In this document: positions 38,762 through 49,800 of the stretch, one piece after another
Layout of the letters: each line of letters starts with the position of its first letter
How positions within the stretch are numbered: position 1 is the stretch's first letter
From: Chlorocebus sabaeus
Lineage: Eukaryota; Chordata; Mammalia; Primates; Cercopithecidae
Direction of reading: 5' to 3'
DNA length: 64,000 nt
NCBI RefSeq assembly: GCF_047675955.1
Contig: NC_132919.1
Location: 68,738,816-68,802,815, forward strand
The notes under the pieces: model-generated
What the model was told of the DNA's origin: nothing
What the model saw: only the letters and a program-made list of their open reading frames with translations
Database searches by the model: none
Translations under genes and position numbers: made by a program

Positions 38762-38880
38762 TGTGTGTATGTGGTAAAACAAAAGCCGAAGAAGAATGGA
38801 GATTATAGAAATCTCTATTATGTGTGCATATGGGGCAAAGCAAAAAGCCAAAGAAGAAACAGATTATAATAAATCTCTAG
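38762..38880 (+). repeat. Imperfect 60-bp tandem duplication in the PTGES3L 3' UTR
   Basis: Copy 1 is 38762-38820 and copy 2 is 38821-38880. Both run TGTGTG, a GG-TAAAAC or GGCAAAGC stretch, AAAAGCC, AAGAAGAA, AGATTATA and AAATCTCTA. Only the second has AATAAA where the first has TAGAAA. Confidence 0.8.
38868..38873 (+). terminator. PTGES3L: PTGES3L poly(A) signal AATAAA
   Basis: AATAAA lies 403 nt after the stop codon and is followed by a GT/T-rich stretch (TTCTCTGTCTGTTTCC), as expected downstream of a cleavage site. It lies in the second copy of a 60-bp duplication. Confidence 0.75.
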
Positions 38881-38889
38881 GAACTGTTC

Positions 38890-41581
38890 TCTGTCTGTTT
38901 CCTTATTGTACTTACTCCTCCTGGTGGCAAGCCTTTTCTCCCTCTAGTAACCAAGCTAGGGTAGTTCCTTTTGCCCAGATTTGTGCTCTGATTTCTTTTT
39001 TTTTTTTTTTTTTTTTTGAGGCGGAGTCTCGCTCTGTCGCCCAGGCTGGGGTGCAGTGGCCAGATCTCGGCTCACTGCAAGCTCCGCCTCCCGGGTTCCC
39101 GCCATTCTCCTGCCTCAGCCTCCTGAGTAGCTGGGACTACAGGCGCCCGCCACCTCGCCCGGCTAGTTTTTTGTATTTTTTAGTAGAGATGGGGTTTCAC
39201 CGTGTTAGCCAGGATGGTCTCGATCTCCTGACCTCATGATCCGCCCATCTCGGCCTCCCAAAGTGCTGGGATTACAGGCTTGAGCCACCGCGCCCGGCCT
39301 GTGCTCTGATTTCTTACAGCTAATTCTGTCATCTCTAGAACCAGCCACTTCAGCTTCCTGTACACTCTAGAAATCTCTTTATACTTTTTTTTTTTTCCCC
39401 CAAGATGGAGTCTTGCTCTGTTGCCCAGGCTGGAGTGCAGCGGCATGATCTCAGCTCACTGCAACCTCCGCCTTCTGGATTCAAGCAATTCTCCTGCCTC
39501 AGCCTCCCAAGTAGCTGGGACTACAGATGTGCACCACCAGACTCAGCTAATTTTTGTATTTTTCACCCGAGATGGGGTTCCACCATGTTGGCCACGCTGG
39601 TCTTGAACTCCTAACCTCAAGTGATCCACCCACCTCAGCCTCCCAAAGTGCTAGGATTACATGTGTGAGCCACCACACCCGGCCCTCTTTATACTTTTAA
39701 AACTGATTGTTACTCTAGTTAAGGTCTATGTTTATTTGTCCATTCAACAGCTATTCCATTTGTCCATAAATATTTTTTGAGTGCCTAATATGTACAACTG
39801 ACTATAACTTAAACAAAATAAATGCATTGCCTACAGACTTTGCTCTTGAACTCATGGTAAACTATTAGGATTTACTTTAAAAGTAAACTTCATTTATTTA
39901 TTTATGTTTGAGATAAAGTCTTGCTTTCTTGCCCAGGCTGGAATACAGTGGTACATTCATTATTCACTGGAGCCTTGACATCCTGGGCTCAAGTAATCCT
40001 CCTGCCTCAGCCTCCTGGGTAGCTAGGACTACACTGCACCTGACTAAGTTAAAAAATATTTTTGTAGGCTGGACACAGTGGCTCACGCTTGTAATCCCAG
40101 CACTTTGGGAGGCTGAGGTGGGTGGATCACCTGAGGTTGGGAGTTTGAGACCAGCCCGACCAACATGGAGAAACCCTGTCTCTACTAAAAATACAAAATT
40201 AGCCAGGCATGGTGGCTCATGCCTGTAATCCCAGCTGCTCCAGAGGCTGAGACAGGAGAATGGCTTGAACCCGGGAGGCGGAGGTTGCTGTGAGCCGAGA
40301 TCACGCCATTGCACTCCAGCCAGGGCAACAAGAGTGAAACTCCATCTCAAAAAAATCCCATATATAATATGTTTTTTATATATAATATATGTTATATATG
40401 TGTTATATGTTATATAATATATATAACATAATATATATAAAGCATGTTATATATAATATATGTATATTTTTTGTAAAGATATAATCTTGCTATGTTGCCC
40501 AGGCTGCTCTCGAACTCCTGGCCTTAAGCCTCCTGCCTCAGTCTCCCAAAATGCTGGGATTATAGGCCTGAGCTACCTTCCCTGGCCCCATACTGCATTA
40601 CAAATACTATAATACCTATAATTTATTTTATACTACATAGTTCTAAGGTATAATTATATAATATACAAAACAATATATAACATGGAACATGAACATATAT
40701 AGTATGTATTATTTATATGCAGTATATTATTAAAACTTAATCATAATTAGCAAATGTGATATATGTGTGTGTGTGTACACAACTGGAATCATACCATCCG
40801 TATCTTGCACTGTGCCCTTTTTCATTTAATATATATTGGAGATCTTTACAAGTCAGAACATATAGATCTAAACTCATTTTTTTTCATGCCTACATGGTAT
40901 TCCATTGAATGTATTTTTCATAATTTCACAGGTTCCTTATTGAGGGACACATAGGCTGTTAGTCTTTTACCATTTTAGGTCGTTAGTCTTTTACCATTTT
41001 CTTTCTTTTTCTTTTTTTTTTGAGACAAAGTCTCACTCTTGTCCCCCGCAGGCTGGAGTGCGATGGCGCGATCTTGGCTCACTGCAACCTCTGCATCCCG
41101 GGTTCAAACGATTCTCCTGTCTTGGTCCCCCTAGTAGCTGAGATTACAGCACCTGCCACCACGCCCGGCTAATTTTTGTATTTTTAGTAGAGACGGGGTT
41201 TTACCATGTTGGCCAGGCTGGTCTAGAACTCCTGACCTCAGGTGATCCACCTGCCTTGGCCTCCCAAAGTGCTGGGATCACAGGCATGAGCCACCACGAC
41301 CAATTTGACCAACGGTCTTTTACCATTTTCAAACAATGTTGCCATCAACATTTAAAAATGTGGATCTTCACGTATTTTTGCCAGAATATCTGTAGGGTAC
41401 ATTTCTAGAAGTAGAATTGCTAAGTCAAAGAGTAGATAAAATACATTTAAACATTTTGATAGCTGTTACCAAGTTGCTCTTTGATGAAATTGTACCAATT
41501 CTCACCCCTTGAACATTGAGTGTTCCGTTCTCTAAAAGGTTTCAGATATTTGACAAGATACAAATTAGTGCCTGGTTTAAT

Positions 41582-41613
<32 letters not shown>

Positions 41614-43640
41614 TGAGATGTAGTCTCCCTCTGTCAGCCAGGCTGGAGTGCAGTATCGTGATGTCAGCTAATGGCAACCTCCGCCTCCCAGGTTCAAGCG
41701 ATTCTCCTGCTTCAGCTTCCTAAGTAGCTGGGATTACAGGCGCCGGCCACCACACTGACCTAATTTTTGTATTTTTAGTAGACACAGGGTTTTGCCATGT
41801 TGGCCAGGCTGCTATCGAACTTCTGGCCTCATCTGATCCAGGCACCTTGGCCTCCCAAACTGCTGGGATTACAGATGTGAGCCACTGTGTCCAGCCCAAA
41901 CTATTTTTTTAATTATATTAAATTAATTTTTTTTTGAGACAGAGTCTCGCTGAATTCGCCAGGCTGGAGTGCAGTGGCGTGATTTTGGCTCACTGCAATC
42001 TCCCCCCTCTCGGGTTAAAGTGATTCTCTCGCCTCAGCCTCTCAAGTAGCTGGGATTATATAGGCACGTGCCACCACGCCTGGCTAATGTTTTTGTATTT
42101 TTAGTAGAGACGGGATTTCTCCATGTTGGCCAGGCTGGCCAAATTGTTTACTTTTTTTTTTTTTTTTTTGAGACGGAGTCTCGCTCTGTCACCCAGGCTG
42201 GAGTGCAGTGGCTCGATCTCCACTCACTGCAAGCTCCACCTCCCAGGTTCACGCCATGCTCCTGCCTCAGCCTCCCGAGTAGCTGGGACTACAGGTGCCC
42301 GCCACCATGCCCGCTATTTTTTTGTATTTTTAGTAGAGACGGGATTTCACCATATTAGCCAGGATGGTCTCAATCTCCTAACCTCGTGATCCGCCTGCCT
42401 CGGCCTCCCAAAGTGCTGGGATTACAGGCGTGAGCCACCGTGACCAGCCTTACTTTTTTTTTTTTTTTTTTTTTTTTTAATTGAGACAGAGTCTCACTAT
42501 GTCGCTCAGGCTAGAGGGCAGTGGTGCAATCTCTGCTCACTGCAACCCCGCCTCCCGGGTTCCAGCGGTTCTCCTGCGTCAGCCTCGCGAGTATCTGGGA
42601 TTACATGTGCCCGCCCCCACGCCCGGCTAGTTTTTGTATTTTTAGTAGAGACAGGGTTGTTTTTTTTTTTTTTTTTTGAGACGGAGTCTCGCTCTGCTGC
42701 CCAGGCTGTAATGCAGTGGCACGATCTCAGCTCCCTGCAAGCTCCAGCTCCCAGGTTCCCGCCATTCTCCTGCCTCAGCCTCCGGAGTAGCTGGGACTAC
42801 AGGCACCCGCCACCACGCCTGGCTAATTTTTTGTATTTTTAGTAGAGACGGGGTTTCACCATGTTATCTAGGATAGTCTCGATCTCCTGACCTCGTGATC
42901 CGCCTGCCTCGGCCTCCCAAAACGCTGGGATTACAGGCGTGAGCCACTGTTCCCAGCCAAGGGTTTCTTTTTTTTGTTTGTTTTTTGAGACAGAGTTTTG
43001 CTCTTGTCCAGGCTGGAGTGCAATGGCGCGATCTCGGCTCAACGTAACCTCTGCCTCCTGGGTTCAAGTGATTCTCCTGTCTTGGCTTCCCAAGTAGCTG
43101 GGATTACAGGCATGCGCCACCACACCCGGCTAATTTTGTATTTTTAGTAGAGACAGGGTTTGTCCATGTTGGTCAGGCCGGTCTCAAACTCCCAACCTCA
43201 GTTGGCGGCCTCGGCCTCCCAAAGTGCTGGGATTACAGGCGTGAGCCACCACGCCCGGCCGAGAGGCAGGGTTTCGCTATGTTGGCCAGTCTAGTCTCGA
43301 ACTCCAGGCCTGTGGTGATCCACCTGCCTCGACCTCCCAAAATGCCGGGATTACAGGCGTGAGCCACCTCCTCCAGCCCCTTGCTTTCTATTTCTACTGG
43401 GCAGCGCTGCTCAGTAACCATGCCAGTCCCGTACCCGCCTCTATGCAGCTGGGAATACTTACATCCCTGGGGCCCAAAGTGGCTCACTAAACCACGTGCC
43501 TTGTCCAGGCCGCGTTTATTTTGTTTGTTTTTGTTTTAGTTTGTTTGTTTTTTTCCTCCTGGTCTTGTCCTTTGTAAAGCCTTAGAACAGTTGTTAAGCA
43601 ACCCAGCAAATACGCAATTCGCGTTTTCAGTAAATTTATC
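38890..43640. repeat. PTGES3L-AARSD1 intergenic region
   Basis: Alus lie at about 38996-39298 (-, young, target copy TGTGCTCTGATTTCTT), 39387-39685 (-), 39895-40055 (- monomer), 40066-40357 (+), 40467-40587 (- fragment), 41009-41302 (-), 41587-41895 (-), 41923-42139 (-), 42152-42449 (-), 42454-42658 (-, outer), 42659-42958 (-), 42965-43260 (-) and 43261-43378 (-, rest of outer). An L1 3' end fills about 40780-41008 and 41303-41585. A MIR lies near 39730-39830. The stretch 40360-40470 is AT-rich simple sequence. Confidence 0.8.
42454..43378 (-). mobile_element. Alu split by two further Alus at one point
   Basis: An outer minus-strand Alu (42454-42658) stops at GAGACAGGGTT. A complete AluY (42659-42958) and another complete Alu (about 42965-43260) follow, and the outer copy resumes at GAGGCAGGGTTTCGC (43261-43378). 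Confidence 0.8.
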
Positions 43641-43769
43641 CAAACCGCATTCCATTCTTTATCCTCCTGCTTCTGCGCAGACACGCTCCCTTAATGACGT
43701 TTGTCCCACGTCGCTCTCCGTTCGCTCCCAGGCTTCCCTGCGCGTGCACCTTTCTCTGCGCCTGCAGGT
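43640..43769 (+). promoter_or_regulatory. AARSD1: AARSD1 CpG-rich promoter and 5' UTR
   Basis: Repeat-free, CpG-richer DNA directly precedes exon 1, with a TGACGT half-CRE near 43696, CACGTC near 43709 and a CTGCGCGTGCAC stretch near 43738. There is no TATA box. The start site cannot be fixed by eye. Confidence 0.55.
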
Positions 43770-43808
43770 ATGGCGTTCCGGTGTCAGCGTGACAGCTATG
43801 CTCGAGAG
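43770..43808 (+). CDS. AARSD1: AARSD1 exon 1
   Basis: ATG context GCAGGTATGG (G at -3 and +4). It encodes MAFRCQRDSYARE and ends in phase 0 at CGAGAG|GTACGG. This exon is skipped in the PTGES3L read-through. Confidence 0.93.
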
Positions 43809-46800
43809 GTACGGCGTCACGGGCAAGGCAGTTGAGACTGCCCGGCCGGCAAGGCGGTTTGGGGAAGAGGGTGCCACGTGGAGGGATTCAGTCCCGGTGT
43901 GGAGAGGGCTGGGGCTGGGATCGGGGCTTATTCTCTCATTCCTTTCTCTTCAGTTCACCACCACCGTGGTCTCCTGCCGTCCCGCGGAGCTGCAGACTGA
44001 AGGGGGCAACTGCAAGAAAGTGCTGAGCGGTTTCCACGTGGTGCTGGAAGACACACTGCTTTTCCCTGAGGGCGGGGGACAGGTACCAAGCCAATCTCTT
44101 CCCAGGAAGCCCCAAATTTCTTTGTGGCAGGCAGGAAATGCTCTCCTGCCTCTTTTTTCTCAGCCATAATGAATTCAGATGAGCCTTAGCTGAATTCATT
44201 TTGTTATTCATTTAATAAGTATTTATCAGCAAATGCTTATCTAGACTTAACATATGCTAGATATTATTCCAGGCTGTAAGGATAACCGGTGAACAACACG
44301 GTGCCTTTATATACATGGAATGTTTATTGAAGACAACTGTGCGTGCTAGGTATAATAAGTAATAAATAAAAACCAAGTAAAGGGAAAGAGAGTGATGGGT
44401 TACTTGTCTAGATGAAGGGTAATTTACTTCAGTAGAGACCTAAACGAAGTGAGGGGGGTGAGTCTTTGCAATTATCTAGTGGTGCTGGGGGCAGGGGGCG
44501 TATTCAGGCAGATAGAATAGCGGGTACAAAGGCCCCAAGGAAGGAATTAGCTTCTTGCGTTTGTTAGGGACTGAAAAAGATGTTCCTGAAGGAGTTCAGG
44601 TGAGATAGACGGGTTACAGTAGTACAGCAGAGAGCATACTTATCAGTGCTGTGATGAGGACTAGGTACAGCATGAGCGCAAGTGGGGTACATTGTGAACA
44701 TGGAAGAGGAGGATAACAACAACAAAGGTGGGCATTATGAGAAAGGCTTTTCTTTCTTTCTTTGTTTCTTTTTTTTTGAGACAGAATCTTGCGCTGTCCT
44801 CAAGCTGGAGCACAGTGGCACGATCTCGGCTCACTGTAGCCTCCGCCTCCTGGGTTCAAGTGATTCTCCTGCCTCAGCCTCCTGAGTAGCCTGACCAACG
44901 TGATGAAACCTTGTCTGTACTAAAAATTAACCAGGCATACTGGCAGGTGCCTGTAGTCCCAGCTACTCGGGAGGCTGAGGCATGAGAATCACTTGAATCG
45001 GGAGACTGAGGTTGCAGTGAGCTAAGATTGTGCCACTGCACTTCAGTATGGGGGACAGAGCAAGACTGCGTCTCAAAAGAAAAAAAAAAGGTGTATTAAG
45101 GTGTGTGGGCTTCATTCAGGAAACTGCAGTGAACCATGCAGGTTATTTTCTTTCTTTTTTATTTTTAAGAGATAGGGTCTTACTATATCACACAGGCTGG
45201 AGTGCAGTGGCCTGATCCTAGCTCGCTGCAGCCTGGAACTCCCAGACTCAAGCAATCCTCCTGTTTTAGCCTCTCCAGTAGTGGGGACTACAGGTGCACA
45301 ACCAACATGCTTGGCTGATTTTTTGTAGAGATGAGGTCTCGCTTTATTGCCCAGGCTTATCTTGAACTCCTGGCCTCAAACCATCTTCCCACCTTGGCCT
45401 CCCAAAGTGCTGGGCGTACAGGTGTGAGCCACTGCCCTGGCCTCCATGCAGGGTCTTTTTTTTTTTTTTTTTTTTTTTGAGACGGAGTCTTGGCTCTGTG
45501 CCCCAGGCTGGAGTGCAGTGGCGCTCTCTCGGCTCACTGCAAGCTCCGCCTCCCGGGTTCCCGCCATTCTCCTGCCTCAGCCTCCCGAGTAGCTGGGACT
45601 ACAGGCGCCCGCCACCGCGCCCGGCTAGTTTTTTGTATTTTTTAGTAGAGATGGGGTTTCACCGTGTTAGTCAGGATGGTCTCGATCTCCTGACCTCGTG
45701 ATCCGCCCGTCTCGGCCTCCCAAAGTGCTGGGATTACAGGCTTGAGCCACCGCGCCCGGCCTCCATGCAGGTTCTTAAGCAAATAAGTGACATGAGAGAA
45801 CATGTTCAGCAGACTTGGTACTGAGAAAGTTCCAATTTCATGTCAGTCATTATTATGGTAGTTTTCCCAATGTGAAGATTTCCCTGATCTGCTGAAGGAA
45901 AACCTGTGACCTCAAGTATCCATAGGAGGTCTCATTTTAGGCAGCATTTATTTCAGGAAGTCTTTTTTGATTCCGCAAGACTATTAGGTCTCTTTCCTTT
46001 GAGGTTCTCTAGCATCATATACTTTTTCATGTTATGGCATGTTATAGGTCATATTGCAAGTGTCTGTTTTCCAGCCTCTGTTCTCTAGACTCTTAAGTTC
46101 CATGAGGCACCATATCTTGTTTACATTGTATTCTTGGACTGGCACAGTCTCTTGTAAGCAGTTGGCACTTGAAACTGTTTTAAATGAACTTTTTTTTTTT
46201 TTTTTTTTTAAGACAGTGTCTTGCTCTGTTGCCAGGCTGGAGTGCAGCAGTGTGATTTCGGCTCACTGCAGTCTCCGTCTGCCAGGTTCAAGCGATTCCC
46301 CTGCCTCAGTCTCCCAAGTAACTGGGACTACAGGTGTGCACCAGCATACCTGGTTAATTTTTTGTATTTTAGTAGAGATGGGGTTTCACCATGTTGGCCA
46401 GGATGGTCTCAATCTCCTGACCTTGTGACCCGCCTGCCTTGACCTTTCAAAATACTGGGATTACAGGTGTGAGCCACTGCACTCGGCCCTTTTTCTTTTC
46501 TTTTAATGAGACAGTATCTCACTCTGTCACCCAGGCTGGAGTGCAGTGGCGCAGTCATAGCACACTGCAGCCTCAACCTTTTGGGCTCAAGTGATTCTCC
46601 CACCTCAGCCTCCCAAGTAGCAGGTAGTATCATGGCCAGCTCATTTTTTATTTTTCATAGAGGTGGGGTCTCACTATGTTGTCCAGTCTGATCTTAAGCG
46701 ATCCTCCTGGCTTGGCCTCACAAAGTGGTGGGATTACAGGAATAAGCCACCATGCCCAGACTAAATGAACATTTTTGAATCTAATTCTAGTAGCACTGCA

Positions 46801-49800
46801 AGAGGATGGAGTGAAGGAAGGGAGAAAAAATCAGATCATTTTTTATTTTTTTAGTTTTTAGTTTTTTGAGACAGAGTCTCACTCTGTCGCCCAGGCTGGA
46901 GTGCAGTGGCACGTTCTTGGCTCACTGCAAGCTCCGCCTCCCAGGTTCACGCCATTCTCCTGCCTCAGCCTCCCGAGTAGCTGGGACTATAGGCGCCTGC
47001 TACCATGCCCGGCTAATTTTTTTGTATTTTTAGTAGAGACGGGGATTCACCGTGTTAGGCAGGATGGTCTCGATCTCCTGACCTCGTGATCTGCCCGCCT
47101 CGGCCTCCCAAAGTGCTGGGATTACAGGCACGAGCCACCGCGCCTGGCCAAAATCAGATCATTTTAGAGACTACTAAAGAATCTAGACTAAGGCAATGAG
47201 AGTTGAGGGTTAAGGTTCTTCGAGTTTTACTAAAATTTTTGTTGCTATAGTTACAGTCTTTTTTTTAAATTCTGTTATTCTGAAGATCACAACACGTAGG
47301 TGTTTAGAATGAAAAGGACTGAGAATCCTCTCATGGAACAAAGTGGACTCATCTCATTTGGCATTGCTTTCTCCATCTCTCTTAGGGAGCCCAAATTCTG
47401 GGTCTGTCTCTCACCCTAGAGGGTCTTTGTACCTAGGAGTTAGGGTGAGCCCTGCCTTGCCATTGATTATGTTTACTTATTTCCATCAGCCTGATGACCG
47501 TGGTACAATCAATGACATCTCTGTGCTGAGAGTGACTCGCCGCGGGGAGCAGGCTGATCATTTCACGCAGACACCCCTGGATCCAGGAAGCCAGGTTCTG
47601 GTCCGGGTAGACTGGGAGCGGAGGTTTGACCACATGCAGCAGCATTCAGGTAAAGGCTGGGATGGGGTATATAACACCAGGGCAGTTGCCATGTATGGGG
47701 ATGCCATGATGACTGAGACATAGTTTGGGTTCTCTAGGAGTTAACCTTTTGGAAGAGACAGACTATTCAGAATCAGCTGTAATTCAGGAAGGATATGCTA
47801 AATGTTATAACAGCAACATGAACAATTGAAGTAAAAGTATTAGAATAACTGCTGGATTTAGGTATTATCAGCTTCCCACTTGATATCTCCATCTGGATGT
47901 CTCACAACTTTTCAAACTCAAAATGTCCGAAATGAAACAAAAAGCCTTCCCCTCCCTCCCGGTCTTTCATTAGCATCCTGTGTGTTCACTGCAGGGCATC
48001 AGGATACACCTAGTCACTCAAGTTCTGGAAGTCGTTCCAGATACCTCTTCAGGCGTAGGTAGCCAGCCAGTCACTGAGTCCTGTTGGTTTCTTTTCTTTT
48101 TTTTTTTTTTTTTGATAGAGTTTCGCTCTGTCGCCCAGGCTGGAGTGCAGTGGCACAATCTCAGCTCACTGCAACCTTTGCCTCCTGGGTTCAAGCGATT
48201 CTCCTGCCTCAGCCTCCCGAGTAGCTGGGATTATAGGCACCCACCACCATGCCCGGCTAATTTTGTATTTTTAGTAGAGATGGTGTTTCACCATGTTGGT
48301 CGGGCTGGTCTTGAGCTCTTGACCTCAGATGATCCGCCTACCTCAGCCTCCCAAAGTGCTGGGATTATAGTTATGAGCCACCCTGCCCGGCCTGTTGGTT
48401 TGTTTTCTAAGTCTGTCCACTTCTTTCCATGGTTACTGTCATCCTAGTCCCAGCGCCTAACTGTCTTCACCCTGAACCTCTCTAACAGTTTCCTAATTGA
48501 CTGCCCCACATTCACTCTGGCTCCACCCAAGTTCCGGCTACTTGGGAGGCTGAGGCAGGATAATTGCTTGAACCCAGGAGCCAGAGGTGGCAGTGAGCTG
48601 AGATGGCACCACTGCATGCCAGCCTGGGCAACAGAGCAAGACTCCATCTCAAAAAAATAAATAAAATAAATAATAATTTTTTTTTTGAGACACAGTCTTG
48701 CTCTGTTGCATAGGCTGGAGTGCAGTGGCACGGTCTTGGATCACTGCAATCTCCTTCTCCTGGGTTCAAGCGATTCTCCTGCCTCAGCCCCTTGAGTAGC
48801 TGGGATTACAGGTATGCACCACCACGTCTGGCTAATTTTTGTATTTTTAGTAGAGGTGGGGATTCACCATGTTGGCCAGGCTGGTCTTGAACTCCTGACC
48901 TTGTGATCTGCTCGCCTCAGCTTCCCAGAGTGCTGGGATTACAGGCATAAGCCACCGCATCCGTCATAAATAAATATAACTTGAAGTGGAAATGTAAACA
49001 AGAAAAATAAAAACAGGCTGAGCGCGGTGGCTCATGCCTGTAATCCCAGCACTTTGGGAGGCTGAGATGGGCGGATCACTTGAGGTCAGGAGTTTGAGAC
49101 CAACCTGACCAACACGGTGAAACCCCGACTCTACTAAAAATACAAAAATTAGCCAGGTGTGGTGGCATGTGCCTGTAATCCCAGCTACTTGGGAGGCTGA
49201 GGCAGGGGAATCGCTTGAACCCGGGAGGCAAAGGTTGCAGTGAGCTGAGATCACATCACTGCACTCTAGCCTGGGCGACAGAGTGAGACTCTGTCTCAAA
49301 AAAAATAAATAAATAAAATAAATGAATAAAAACAAAAATAAATAAAAATGAATATGTAAAATGAAATAAATTTTATTTTATCTTATTTATTTGTTTGTTT
49401 ATTTATTTTTTTTTTTTGAGATGGAGTCTCGCTTTATTGCCCAGACTGGAATGCAGTGGCCCGATCTCGGCTCACTGCAAGCTCCGCCTCCCGGGTTCAT
49501 GCCATTCTCCTGCCTCAGCCTCCCGAGTAACTGGGACTACAGGCGCCTGCCACCATGCCCGGCTAATTTTTTGTATTTTTGGTAGAGACAGGGTTTCACC
49601 GTGTTAGCCAGGATGGTCTGGATCTCCTGACGTCGTGATGCGCCTGCCTCGGCCTCCCAAAGTTCTGGGATTACAGGCGTGAGCCACCACGTCTGGCCTT
49701 TATTTTTTATTTTTATTTGTTTTTTTTTGAGACAGTCTCACTTTGTTGCCCAGGCTGGAGTGCCATGGTGCAATCTTGGCTCACTGCAACGTCCGCCCCT

